A stretch of 64,000 bases of DNA from Lycorma delicatula (lineage: Eukaryota; Arthropoda; Insecta; Hemiptera; Fulgoridae). The notes below the pieces were generated by a model. It searched no databases and had not been told where the DNA came from. It was given only the letters and a program-made list of their open reading frames with translations. Shown one piece after another: positions 45,904-57,766 of this stretch (positions are counted from its first letter, which is position 1; each line of letters opens with the position of its first letter). A program made the translations under genes and the position numbers. The stretch is taken from contig NC_134455.1 in assembly GCF_047948215.1 (NCBI RefSeq), positions 222,312,526-222,376,525 on the forward strand. Reading direction: 5' to 3'.

Positions 45904-46919
45904 TTAAAGAATATGCTCAAAATGCCCACCCCTTGCGGTTATACACGCGCCGACTCTTTTCAGCATATTAGAAGAAACCTTTTTAAGAGTCGCATTGGAA
46001 ATATTCGTGATTAAGTCTGTAATATTGACTTTAAGTTCATCAATAGTGTGAGAATTGTTTTTGAAGGCCTCGGACTTATATAGCCTCACAAAAAGTAGTT
46101 AGGAGACGTGAGGTCCTGGGGACTTTGGAGGCCATAAGTCCTTGCTTATTATTCGATCATCAGAGAACTCTTGCAGAAAATCCACGGTTTCTCGAGACGT
46201 GTGGCATGTAGCGCCGTCTTGCTGAAACCAGCAATATTGTTCTTGAGTTTCCAGGAGGGACACAAATTGGCGCACAATATTCCTGTATACTTCACCATTT
46301 ACTGTCTGTTCGAAGAATATGGGACCGACTATACGATGACGAGATATCGCACAACACACACCAATTTTTTTCAGGATGCAAAGATTTGTCTTGTAAAGCG
46401 TTAGGGTTTGCAACCGCCCAAATTCGACAGTTTTAACTGTTCACATAACCATCGAGATGGATCCAAGCTTCATCGCTAAGGAACACTGTCTTTAAAAATT
46501 CGATTCCGTTATCGTTTACGAGAGACCTAAACCGACGGAAACATTGCAATCGCTTGTTTAAATCTGGAGGCTGAAGCTCTTGGACTAATCGTACGCGATA
46601 CGGATAGGATTTCAATTTTTTAGGGGCTTTCTGAACACTCGAATATGACAAACCGACTTGCGTGGAAAGTTTTCGTAAACTTTTCCGTGGAGTATTGAGC
46701 GATCTTGTTTTCACATTCTCTAAAACGTCATCTGTCAAGCTAGTCGGTCAACCGCTATGTTTTCTGTAGCAAACACTACCTGTCTCTCGAAATCGGTTTG
46801 CTAGCCTAAAAATTGACATTTTTTTCTGGCGGAGGAACACCAACAAATTTAATTTGAAATGATTCGTTTACACTCGCGTACGATTTCGTAGCAAAATGTT
46901 GTTCTATGGTAAAAGACAT
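45904..46919 (-). pseudogene. Mariner-like transposase (several stops and frameshifts)
   Basis: The ATG at 46917-46919 starts M-S-F-T-I-E-Q. The next part is damaged, then N-R-F-R-E-T-G-S-V, the block 46433-46738 with a second helix-turn-helix-like region and V-F-L-S-D-E-A-W-I-H (first catalytic Asp). The block 46099-46413 has W-F-Q-Q-D-G-A-T-C-H-T (second Asp) and L-W-P-P-K-S-P. A one-base insertion follows, after which the other frame reads D-L-T-S-P-N-Y-F-L, with Asn where the third Asp is expected, then a stop at the usual Trp. The C-terminal block ends at 45904 (R-G-G-H-F-E-H). Confidence 0.82.
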
Positions 46920-47075
46920 TCTGTTTGTAACACGACCGAAAACGGCACAAACGTTTACACAGCTCAAGGAGAATCAACTCACATTGACATATCTATACCG
47001 GTTGAGTAGCGCTACCAACTTAGTGTCACAAAACAAAATTTTCTTGTCTTAGAAAAAAATTACCAGGCATTAACA

Positions 47076-47105
47076 ATTGGGTAACAGGACTAAAATATCA
47101 CCCTG
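47076..47105 (-). repeat. Right TIR of second mariner-like element
   Basis: Inverted copy of the left end at 45774-45803; TA follows. Confidence 0.87.
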
Positions 47106-47155
47106 TAGCAACGTATAGGATATGTTTTAATGCTCTAGTCAAATTCCATGGTTAC

Positions 47156-47445
47156 TTTTTTCTTTTTTTTCTTTCCTGTTTAGCCACCTGAACCACCATC
47201 AGGATTAATGAGGATGATATGTATGAGTGTAAATGAAGTATAAACTTGTACAGTCTCAGGTCGACCGTTCCTGAGTTGTGTGATTAATTGAAACCCAACC
47301 CCCAAACAACACCGGTATCCACGATCTAGTTTTCAAATCCGTATAAAAGTAACTGTCTACTACGATTTGAATCTTAGAATTTTCGATTTCGAAATCAGCT
47401 GATTTGCGATGACGAGTTTAATCACTAGACCAACCCGATGGGTTC
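47156..47445 (-). mobile_element. SINE family 1, complete copy with tRNA-like head
   Basis: In element orientation (minus) it begins near 47445 with GGTTGGTCTAGTGATTAAAC, which resembles an RNA polymerase III A box. GATTCAAATCG at 47363-47373 resembles a B box about 50 bases further on. A conserved body follows and a 3' tail ends in a poly(A)-rich stretch (a T/C-rich run at 47156-47176 on the plus strand). Partial copies occur at 17741-17927 and 58826-58933. It has no protein-coding capacity and would be mobilised by a LINE. Confidence 0.82.
47363..47435 (-). promoter_or_regulatory. Internal RNA polymerase III promoter (A and B boxes) of SINE
   Basis: A-box-like TGGTCTAGTGATTA at about 47419-47432 and B-box-like GATTCAAATC at about 47364-47373, read on the minus strand. 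Spacing and order fit a tRNA-derived promoter; activity is inference. Confidence 0.55.
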
Positions 47446-48379
47446 GCTGGTTACTTGGTCGATATTTTTAGCACGTGTGATATTTGATTTTTTTTAGGTT
47501 TGCAGTATAGAAAGCAGACTACAAGTGGTAGATGAAAGCATAATAAACAAAAAACATATCAAGAAAAATTCTTCATTAAAAAAAGTCTTGACAAATACTT
47601 GATTTAGAAAGTATAATCGTCGTTTCGGCAATGGTGAAGGTATAATTACTCAGTAGTCCACATTTTCTCCGATAGTTGTATTAATCATTATTTGATAATG
47701 TACGCTTTTGTAATACGAAAGGACTAGTCTTCAACCTAGTGGCTCTTAAATGGTATCATTACGATTTTACGAAACTGTTTCATATTCACTATAGTTATCA
47801 TAATATTTTAGTGCTGATAATCATATTTGTACAAAAGCAACTACAAAGCAATCACAAATTACAGAAGCTATATCAAGTTATAGTTATTATATTACTCACT
47901 TTGTTGAGACAAAAGAATTACTTTTTTCAGATAAGAAATCCGTCTTTAATCATTCTTTCGCTAATGTAGTAAGCTTTTCTTCCCTTGAGATATAAAATTT
48001 ATTCTGTCGATAAAGTCGCTTTAACTTTTTGAATTAATTCTTTTCTTTAATTTTCATCTCATCTTAATTTTGGCAGTTAGTTGCTACATCAAAAAAAGTT
48101 AATATTCTTTATTCTTAAGGTCGTTAAAAGATAGATAATAAATGAGATAAAAAGATGACAATCAAAATTTTCAATTATTACGCATGGTTACTAATGCTGC
48201 AAGATTCTGTTAACCTCTTAACCGTTACTGAATTTCCGATTTTATTTTAAACTTCAATTTTACTATTCGTTCTACTTTACTTACTCAGCGTTGAATTTAT
48301 TTAATTTTTAAGTGTAATCACGTGAGAAAATGATGGTTATTGACATAATCTTGCACCTTACTTTTTTTTGGTATTTATT
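47446..48379. other. AT-rich intergenic sequence
   Basis: No gene recognised; the 76-codon plus frame at 47739-47969 has no motif. It ends where the T-rich mitochondrial-like sequence begins. Confidence 0.45.
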
Positions 48380-49910
48380 TATTTGAATATGATTTTGTTT
48401 TTTTTTTGAGTGGTTATTTTTTTTTAATTCCTTTTCTATGAGTTTAATTTTTTTTTGATTGAATTTCTTGTTTTTTTATGTCTTTTATATTTTTAATTAG
48501 AGGTTGTGTTTTATTTTATAGTCTTTATAAGGGGTGATTTAAATTTAGTTCGGTTTTTTTATTTATTTTATAATTTTTTTTTATTCTAATACCTGATTTT
48601 ATTTGTTTATTATTGGGTTGGGATGGTCTAGGGTTAGTTTCTTATTGTTTGGTTATTTATTATCAAAATAGAGTTTCTTTATATTCTGGTCTTATTACTT
48701 TTGAATAAATCGTGTTGGTGATGTATTTTTAATTTTGTGTCTAGGTTTATTTATCAATTTTGGTTCTTTTCATTATATTTTTTATATTAATTTTTTTAAT
48801 AATGATTTTATTATTTTATTTTATTTAGTTTTGTTTGCTTCTTTTACTAAAAGTGCTCAGTTTCCATTTTGTGTTTGGTTACCTTCAGCTATAGCAGCTC
48901 CTACCCCTGTTTCTTCTTTAGTTCATTCTTCTACTTTGGTAACTTCTGGTGTTTATTTAATTATTCGTTTTAATTATTTTATTTGTTTTTGTGATACTTA
49001 TTTTTTAATGGTTCTTTCTTTAGTTACTATGATTTTATCTGGATTTGCTGCTTGTTTAGAAAATGATTTAAAGAAGATTATTGCCTTTTCTACTCTGAGA
49101 CAATTAGGGTTTATATTTTTTACCCTTTCTCTTGGTTCTTTAACGCTTTGTTTTATTCATTTGTTAATTCATGCCTTATTTAAGTCATACTTTTTTTGTG
49201 TTCTGGAATTTTTATTCATTGTTTTCTGGGTAGTCAAGATATCCGATTTATGGGGGGTTTGGTAAAGCAATATCCTTATGTAAGTTCAGCATTTTTTGTT
49301 TCTTTAATTTGTTTGTGTGGGTTTCCCTTTTTTTCTGGATTTTATTCAAAGGATTTTATTTTTTATATTTAGTTATAGAATCTTTTTTTTGGGGGGGGTT
49401 ACTTTCATTTACAGTTTACGTTTAATTTATTATTTATTTTCTTCTAATTCTTTTTTTTCCTTATATTAATTTTTGTTACAGTTTTTATATGAATATTTCT
49501 CTTTTTTTATAGTTTTCTTGCCTATTTGTAGGTTCTTTTATGTTTTGATTATTTGAGGACGATTTTTTCTTTGTTTTGCCTTTTGATTTTAGGTTGATTC
49601 CTTTATTTTTGTTTTTATTTATTTATTTTTTGTTTTTTGATGTGTTAAGTTTTTTATATTTTTATTTTGGTTTGGTTTATTTTTATTTTTTTAGTTCTAT
49701 CTGGTTTTTAGGGTTTTATTCTTCTGGTTTTTTTTGAATCGATTTTTTAATTTTTGTTATTTTAGTTATGGATTAGTTGATGTAGGTTGATTGGAGTATT
49801 TTGTTTCAGGTGGTTTAGTTGGATTTTTGAGGTGGTTAGGATTTTTTTTTGACAGGTTTACTTTAAATATTCTTAAGTTTTTTTTTTTTTTTTTTTTTTG
49901 TTCAATGTTT
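48380..49910 (+). pseudogene. nad5 (mitochondrial origin): NUMT: nuclear copy of mitochondrial ND5
   Basis: A strongly T-rich segment reads, across a few frameshifts, as NADH dehydrogenase subunit 5. G-D-L-N-L-V-R-F is near 48530 and L-L-G-W-D-G-L-G near 48615. The best block (48735-49265) has F-T-K-S-A-Q-F-P-F, W-L-P-S-A-I-A-A-P-T-P-V, S-S-L-V-H-S-S-T-L-V-T and D-L-K-K-I-I-A-F-S-T-L. After a shift come S-Q-D-I-R-F-M-G-G-L and G-F-Y-S-K-D-F near 49330. The C-terminal part near 49770-49880 is weaker. In mitochondria this protein is a proton-pumping subunit of complex I. Here it is flanked by ordinary nuclear AT-rich DNA and is broken, so it is a transferred copy covering most of the gene. Confidence 0.9.
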
Positions 49911-52197
49911 TTTTGCTTAATTTCAATGTTAGACTTTAAATTCTCTTCAATGTCAGTGCAAAAAAATTAATCGCTTACGTTCTCTTTTTAGCATACTTAT
50001 CTATAATTATCGTAGTAAATGTTATAGATTGCCGTTGTTTGTCTTTACTGACCGGAACAAACACCTCTAATAGCGTAAAATACCTTACTCTAAACCTTCT
50101 ATAGTTGTACACTTAAATATTAAAAAATTGCAATTGAGATGCATAAGAGTTTGTACTATGTCCTTCAAATTCTGTTTTAATTAATAATTTATTTTTTTAA
50201 TTAAAATTCAAAAACTAAGAAAGTAACTCTCTGAACAACATAAGATTGTATAACTGATTGTCAATATCACCAAATTCTCTTTATTTCGGGATCAGAGAAT
50301 CATTTCTAGTAATTTTCCTTATTCCTGTACTATTAAGAAATATTCTAACTGTTACTGCATTAAATTCTCATCTATGAGTATAATATAATTTTTCTAACTC
50401 GCTGAATTCATCAATGTATCAGCTCCACTGTATGATTTTTTTCTGCCAGTAACTTCATTTTTAATTATTTGTTCTCCTACTTCTTGCCTTTTATTTTAAA
50501 ACTAAACAATCCATATATTTTTAAGTCTAGTTGGTTTCACGTCTTCCTTAGATTCTATGTTTTAGGATGCTACTGATTTTCTTTTAAAGAACTTGTAACA
50601 AAGAACATTAAAAAATAAATATCAGTCCATTTTCAGAATAATGAATCTTTCTATTTATGTGTCTGTGGCGCTCGCTTATGCGTGAGAATTTAGCAAATTT
50701 TTATTTTCGTTCTTTTTTTACTTTATTTTTTCTTTTTTTTCGTTTATTTACATTTTTATTTTATATTGCATTCTGTATTGTATTACGATATAGTATAGTA
50801 TACTATAAATTACAATATATACAATATACTATAAATTAAAGATACAATAATACTGAAAACCTATATTTTCAGTTTAATTTTTATAAGTAATAACATAAGC
50901 AAGAGAAATTTTAACTGAAATTTTTCCCCTAGTTCTAAAAAAAAATAAACAATTTAGCCGATTTACGAATTCCAGTGTAAATTTTAAATATAATCACCAA
51001 CAAGAATTGAGTGTTTATAGATTTTACTTCAAACAAATTACAGAATAAGCATGGAACTGAAAATATTCTTTCCATGACACATAAGACTTTTTTATAACTT
51101 AAACTTCAATCTTGTAAGTGTTATCAGCACCTTAAGCCCTACACTTCGAAAAATAAACACGCCGTTTTAATGTTTACTATATTACTGATGTGATTTCTCG
51201 TACTGCAATTTTACTTTTTCACCTGGTGAAAAATGTTTAGCAAATTTAAAATTCTCTACAATACGAGAAAATTTAATCTATTCAAACAGTAAATAGGGTT
51301 ACTAAAATTTATTCCAATCGCATTCTGCTTAAACTCATACGGGCTACAGACAAAAATATAGGAAATAAATACCCTTAATAATTTTTCAATAACTTAGTTG
51401 CATTTTTTTTTTTTTAGATGAACAATTCATGTGTTTCACACATTTCTTGCATTGATTAAATGCAGTGCTTAATTTATTTCACTTTATTATTTAAAAACCT
51501 CTTCAATAATAAAATAAAAATTTGTTTATTTTATAGTCTGAATAAAACAAATCTTAATTAATTTTTGAATTAATTCACAGAGTAATATGTTTGTAGAAAC
51601 GTATATTCACATCTGCTGCAAATGACGTTAGATAAAAGGCCACATCAGCGAAGATAATTAATGGTTACTAAAAGAAACTTGTTCTTTACATCTTTTGGAA
51701 CAATTTAATCGCGTTTACATCACTCCTTTTCAATATTTCTTTTTCACAGATACACTTTTGAGTTCCTACGAAATTGAAGGTGCGTCGAAAACTTAATAAG
51801 GGTTATAGATTATGATCAGAAATTAACATTTTATAAGAAATAATCATGATTTTTGAATAAGTGATTTTAAAATAAGAATTTAAAAATGTATCATTCATAG
51901 AGCAGTTTTAATAGTGAATCAAAATTAAATAAACAATTTGTTTTGACTATTCAAGTAATACGTAATTCATTCAAAATTTTAATAAATAATTTTATTTCAG
52001 ATCATCACTAACCGTTTTACCAACCGTGAAATCTAAAAGTTTTAAATGATGCATATCTGGATTATTTTTATTATTTATTGAACATCATTTCATACTAATA
52101 CTGATAATTTTTTTTTTAAATGTAAGTAATCTTTCTTCATGTGCCTATTGTAGAAAATCATATGATCCAGAAAATTAATTTTTATTTCAATAAATAA
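49911..52197. other. AT-rich intergenic sequence
   Basis: No gene recognised. A short T-A-rich palindromic patch lies at about 50790-50835 (AGTATACT, then ACAATATATACAATATACT). Nothing else is seen. Confidence 0.45.
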
Positions 52198-52372
52198 TAA
52201 GGCCAATTGGTAATTGGCCTTAAAAAAATTGTTTTTACAAATGTCGGCCTCTGTTAGTATTTCATCCCCTCCACAGCAGTATCAAGCCTTTTAATTAGTA
52301 ATTAAAAGTTTTCCTAAGTAGCCCTATACCCACATAATTAATTCTCTATGGATCGCAGGTAAGCGATCCATA
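52198..52372. repeat. Cluster of three perfect hairpins
   Basis: Perfect inverted repeats occur at 52198-52222 (11-base arms, loop GGT), 52288-52308 (10-base arms, one-base loop) and 52347-52372 (10-base arms, loop AGGTAA). All three lie within 175 bases and none overlaps an open frame. The cause is unknown: a fragment of a foldback element or a structured RNA are both possible. Confidence 0.7.
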
Positions 52373-52913
52373 TAAATTACGGTATAAATCCAAATCATGT
52401 GTCAGAAAAGTTTAGGATTTTTTATAGTGTTTGCAAAAACCAGTCCCTGTTATTAGATTAGTTAAATACCTTCAAGTTTGTAGAAATTCAAATAAAATAA
52501 TTTTAGAGAACGTTTCTTCTAACACATGGAGAAAAGATTTTTTTACAAAAAAAGATTTTCTCCACGGGGAAAATTTTTAGAATTCATAAAAGTTATTAAA
52601 TTGAATTTTAAATTAGACGCTATATATAACTTTATCGCTAAAATGTTTAACTAAATGAATCAAGAACCGTAAAAATCAGAGCACTTTTAGTTGGTACCGT
52701 TCTTTGATAAAATTTATAATCATTAATAAACAAAAATGTAAATGTAAAGAACAATTGATACCTTCATACTGACATTACGGATAACGTTAACTTTATTTTA
52801 CCTTTTGACGATCAAATTTTATATTTCTATTTTTATAAAATTCAATTTAGTATAATTAATGATATGTGAAGTAAACAATTATAATGTTTAACACAACATT
52901 GTTCCTGAGGATG

Positions 52914-52941
52914 GATTAATAATCCGAAGCGCTCAAACATT
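52914..52941 (+). ncRNA. Possible hammerhead ribozyme-like core (relic)
   Basis: CTGAGGA, then GGATT-AAT-AATCC (5-base stem, 3-base loop), then GAAGC. This follows the CUGANGA - stem II - GAA order of a hammerhead core. Stem I could form from AATGTT and AACATT just upstream, but no clear cleavage triplet and stem III were found, and the usual A after GAA is G. Penelope-like retroelements are known to carry such motifs; no Penelope protein is seen here. Weak call. Confidence 0.25.
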
Positions 52942-53753
52942 ACTATTAAGATTATTAGTAAGTGGAAAATATATAAATAATTTATATATTAAATCTTACA
53001 TTAATTAATACCAACGGACCATGCTTAATAAAATTCATAAAAATGTAAATTTCAGATACCTATTTTTGTTCTTTGTATAAAGAATTTACATTTAAATACT
53101 GCTTTATTTTCTCTTAAAATATATTAGATTAAATATAATATATTCATTGCCATCTACAAACTATCAATAAATTTAATCAACTGTTTTATTTTTTAATAGA
53201 AAAAATAAAATAAACTTTCCTAACAAACAGCCCATAAAACAAGCAAATATTTTTAACGTATTTGAATTTAACATATATTAATTTGTATTTTAATTAAACT
53301 CTTGTCTTAAATGAAAATTTTAAATCGGTAAAAAAATTTTTCTGCAGCTAATATATAAGTTAATAGCTATCAAGCGGCTAAGATATTAAGATTTTAGAAA
53401 AATTGTCTAACTAATAAATTTTAGTAATTTCATATTTGATTTAAACATGCAGCATCCCGAATAGTCTCAACCAAAAAATCAGGACTTATGGGGTAGGATT
53501 ACTTGCTAATTTTTATTTTTTTTAACTTTTAGCAATTGTTTAAAAGATACTTTTTTAAAAAATAACAAATGACACTATTTAGTTGGGGGTCGTCTAGTCA
53601 GAGGTTTTTAAGTCATTTTTAGTCACAATAGTTGTTTTTATTTAAGGATTTTAAAATTATATCATAATTCTATTCTTTCTATTCAAAAGCTTTTAACTTA
53701 CCCCATGGCGTCACCTGGAGGTTTGGAGTATATATACGGTGTACACGTATAGT

Positions 53754-53785
53754 ACATATACGGTGTATGTGTACACCGTATATGT
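53754..53785. repeat. Perfect 14-base inverted repeat, 4-base loop
   Basis: Arms ACATATACGGTGTA and TACACCGTATATGT with loop TGTG. A related sequence ATATACGGTGTACACGTATA lies just upstream, so the region carries the motif three times in alternating orientation. Confidence 0.92.
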
Positions 53786-55845
53786 AAATTGGTGGAAAGC
53801 CCTTACATTTACTGTTCGCTAATCCATCCATTTTCCGGTTAGTTAGAAATCTGTAATTCCACCTTTATTCTAGAGTAGATCCTTAAGAGATGTAAACAAA
53901 GATTACTTTGATTAATATCACAAAAGGGATTAAATTTAAAAGATTTTAAGAATGATACCAAAAATGGAAAACTGGGAATTTAAATATCGGATTTTTCAGT
54001 TACCATTAAGGGGTATAGGTTAGGAAGGAATTTTTTCCTCTCCTCTCTAAGGGGATTAAAATGTAATTTAAAACTACGAGTCTTGATCTAGGCGAGATAA
54101 AACACTGAAATCTATGAAGAAAACTTGCTCCAAAAGATCCAAAATATTTACTTTACATTTGATTATTTGTTTCGAATCCATCGGTAAAAGATTTGTTACA
54201 ATTCCATAAGCAACAGAATTACTAATGTAATCATCAAAGTTTATTTTTTTGACTTCGAAGATGCATTATGTACTAAAATTAGGGAAAACGTACGTGAAAT
54301 TAATTTGGAGTCATTATGAACTCGGCAACCACAAACAAACAATGATAGAAAGAAATTGCATGGGAAAAGAGAAGTAGGATTAGGAGGCAGGCAAAGGGTG
54401 AGAATACTGTGTCTGCGCAATAATTTAATACACAATAACTAATAAGGGTGAAAGAGATTAAGAATGAATTTCTTAATTCCTATGAATTAAGTAAAAATGT
54501 ATTTCAGTATTTATTAGATAAAAATGTGTTCAGGATTTTAAAATTCTTTTAAAACCACTACTAAGATTTGAAAAAAGTAGTTTATTATTTATTTTTCTAA
54601 TTTATATCTGAAAAGTATTGGACTCATTTTACAGAATAAGCACGTGAAGGACAAAATCGGATAGCCGATTGATACATTCCGTTCACCGATCGATTTTTAA
54701 GATCCATTAAACATCGCATAATGAAGCAAATTTCTGAAGTTTTAATCAAGGCGTTTGTATAATCGATACAATTTTTTTTTTCAGCTGTAAGAAATAAATG
54801 TTTACTTAACTTGGAAAGATAAATAAATTAATAAGAGGGTGCATAAAAATATAGTAGTGCCTGTGCAGAAATGGGTACTTAAGCTACAATGTAGTAAATC
54901 CATGAAGTCTGTTTAAATAAATCGATACATTACGTGTTTAAAAATAACTATTGATTTTTATAAAATTAATTTGATTTTTTATTAAAAGGTTTAGCTTCTA
55001 ATCGATACTACACACCGCTTATCGGGAAAAATGTTACACATTACTACTTTGTTACAATAATTATGTAATTATTTTTAAAACCGCATTATCATCTGTACGC
55101 TAACGACTCCCATAACAACAGTTAATAAATTGTAGGTCATGTCTATAAATTATACGCAATTAATTATAAAAACCACAAAAGATAAAAAATTACAGCTCTC
55201 ATTATTGTTATCACTGTTTCGTTATAAATGTGCATTAAAATATCCTAATATTATCAACTAGTAACCGTATTATATAGATATATACTTATGTGTGTATATG
55301 TATATATTATTTTTTTTAGGTACAGATATTCAACGCTCTAACTCATCATAAAATGGATCATGTGTAATACAAATACCTCATTATATTTCTACATATTCGT
55401 TTCTGTGACTTGTGTGTTGTGGTTTTGCCCATTCTCTATAGAAGATAATATTAAAATTAATGGAACACAACTGTACCTACCTTAATAATCTTTCTTCCTA
55501 AGAGTAATGTAAAAATGTAATTATAAAAGAGATGTTTTGTTAACTTCAGTATATGGATCCTCTGACCTACTAATCTACGTAGGTAGTTTAAATTTCCTGA
55601 AGTGTGTTTGTTCCCGTAGAACTTACTTATGGAAAAATGTCATTCTATCTTACTACTCGATCAGAGAGCTAGCAACAAACTACTATAATAACATTTTTAA
55701 AAGGTAGAAACCAAAAAAAAAACTTCTTTACTTTGTACTTGATTGTGTGTTTTGTTATTTTAATATTGTTATATTTAATATTGCCCAGTATTTAGTAATT
55801 TGAATTTTTTTACAAGAATTAAGATGAGGATTACCAGATTTTAAT

Positions 55846-56115
55846 TTGACTGACCTGACTAAAGTGGACTTTAGTTGCAAATCCAGTAGCTCAGTTTCCA
55901 ATGAAAAAGGCTACACCACTTATTGCCCGGATTTGTCAGACCAAACTGACCGGAATCAAGAAGGCTTCTGTTGTCAACAGGTTGAAACTTGCGTCAAGTT
56001 CCCCCTGCAAAATGAATTCGGTAATACTGTCTGCAGTTGTTTGAATTTCGTTCTAAATATATCCAAAATCTTCCTCATTAACAAGAAAGTAGTGCTTAAA
56101 TTGTTCACCTTTTAA
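55846..56115 (+). other. Unidentified Cys-rich open frame (89 codons)
   Basis: Open frame with seven Cys between about residues 10 and 65, including F-C-C and V-C-S-C, ending at 56115. There is no ATG at the annotated first codon, no signal peptide and no recognised family. It could be a decayed exon or chance. Base composition is less AT-rich than its flanks, the only reason to list it. Confidence 0.2.
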
Positions 56116-57360
56116 ACTTCTAATTACAAATCTGCATATTTTTTTTCTTTTGCCTTCACATATGTTCTGGTCAGACTTTTCGTTTTTGTTCCTGCACAAT
56201 TTTTCACCATAATTCACTTAGGACAAATCCAAGTGGTCGAGCGACACGGATATCCATCTGTTTTTAGGTCTTAAACAAATTAAACTCACGATTAGTATGA
56301 AACGTATTATAATGATTATTTTATAATGAAAGATGAGCTGGAAAGTTCTGTGATAGTAAGGTATAGGAGATCATACGAAGTGGTAGATGATTTAAAGGAA
56401 TAGTATTCTATTTCTGTATACTTTATACACTGTACTTAACCAATGAACAAAAAACTAGAGAAAAAATCATTAGGAACCTGCAAAATCCTGATTACAGTTT
56501 TCCTCTAAGCATTATTTCGTATGAGAAATCTTTCACGAAACACACATAATTGTGTTTGGAGTGTAGAATATCAAAATGAATAAAATTAAAAACCTGAATC
56601 ACACGAATTCCGGTCGGCAGGACGTATACATCTTACAGCAATTACAAATTAAACGTGAATAAGCGTAAAATGATCGCAATGATCATTTACTATAATCTCT
56701 TCTGCATTGCAAGAGATTGTAGGTTTAAGTAGACTTTCTGGACATTTTTATTACTAATATTTTTATTTAAAATTGAAAATTTCATTCTACCGAAATATTT
56801 TGATGAAAACAACGAAAAAACCAAGTTACTTGAGAAGACTCCAAGTAATAAATTAAAATATTATTCAACATTCGAGTATATGTATTCTATTTCTAAAGAT
56901 AATGTTTAAATCTCTTTTTTTTGTACTTCATCGTATAATTGATAAGAATAATAATAAATATTACTTATCATCTGGTGATAAAGAGTTATCGATAACTGAT
57001 AAAATATCTGTGTAATCTCATAACTGTATGTATGTTTCCTAATGAACCGACCTTTTCCAGAATTTTGTTAATTTGCTACAAAGAATAATGTAAGTAATAT
57101 TTTTTTAAACTTATATAACTCATAGGATTTTAATGTTTCTTCAAAAAACACATATTCTGATTGAGTTTTGCAACATTACAGTACTATAATTCTGTGTTCA
57201 TTCAATATTCATTCTACAGTTCTGTGTTGCGAGTCCCAGGTTCAAATCAAATTTCACATACACCGGTAGTTTTAAATAAATCAGCTTATACCTGTATATA
57301 TTACGTTTATTGGAATCTAATTAGTCTGATTATCTCCAAGATAATAATTATTTTTTTGTT

Positions 57361-57510
57361 TTTTTTAACCTCCGGACCATCGTTCGGTATTACTTACTAG
57401 ACGATGAGATGAATGACAATTTCTGTAGCGCGTGAAAATGCTATGCATGACCGGGACCTCCGGATGAAAGACCGAGACGCTACCACTCGCACTACGGAGG
57501 CCGGCCGAGA
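57361..57510 (-). mobile_element. SINE family 2, tRNA-derived, with 3' tail shared with family 1
   Basis: In minus orientation the head GCCTCCGTAGTGCGAGTGGT-AGCG resembles a tRNA A box; GGAGGTCCCGGTCATGCAT marks the B-box region, which seems to have lost about ten bases. The 3' tail (CATTCATCTCATCGTCTAGT then AGTAATACCGAACGATGGTC and CGGAGGTTAAA) matches the tail of SINE family 1 (AGTAATACCTTACGGTGGTT then CCGGAGGCTAAA). A poly(A)-like end follows (T-rich at 57340-57366 on the plus strand). Confidence 0.75.
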
Positions 57511-57729
57511 CAAATAATTACAAATAAATATATCGTTGGGAAATCTAAAACTTACTGTAAATCTGTTACAAGTATATAGACTATCATACTTCAGGATAAT
57601 CTGAAAATAAAAATATAACAGATCCATGGGCTTAGTACTTTTCCTCAAATCGGGAGATTTTTATAGGAATGTTAAAAGTACACGTACATAAACGAATACT
57701 CATATAAATCTAGTCTAGTAGCAAGGTAC

Positions 57730-57766
<37 letters not shown>

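Larger units (their letters stand above)
45774..47105 (-). mobile_element. Second mariner-like DNA transposon with TIRs
   Basis: The left end (CAGAGTGATTTTTTAGTCCT, continuing GTTACCC) and the reverse complement of the right end (CAGGGTGATATTTTAGTCCT, continuing GTTACCC) match at 25 of 27 bases. TA follows the right end. The 1332-base interior holds a decayed transposase on the minus strand. Size and ends fit Tc1/mariner. Ends and protein differ from the element at 14384-15723, so it is another family. Confidence 0.88.
52373..57360. other. Long AT-rich intergenic stretch
   Basis: Contains the hammerhead-like motif at 52914-52941, the hairpin at 53754-53785 and a Cys-rich open frame at 55846-56115 (listed separately). 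The 64-codon minus frame at 54241-54435 has no motif. No other gene or repeat recognised. Confidence 0.4.

Noticed and set aside
48380..49910. Contig is mitochondrial DNA
   Set aside because: Only ND5-like sequence is present, it is frameshifted, and both flanks hold nuclear repeats (a SINE and a mariner on the left).
53701..53790. CRISPR-like or phage attachment site
   Set aside because: The hairpins and short repeats have no regular spacer pattern, and the window is eukaryotic.
57361..57510. Functional tRNA gene
   Set aside because: The A-box-like head is present, but the B box is damaged, no full cloverleaf forms and the 3' tail is that of a SINE.
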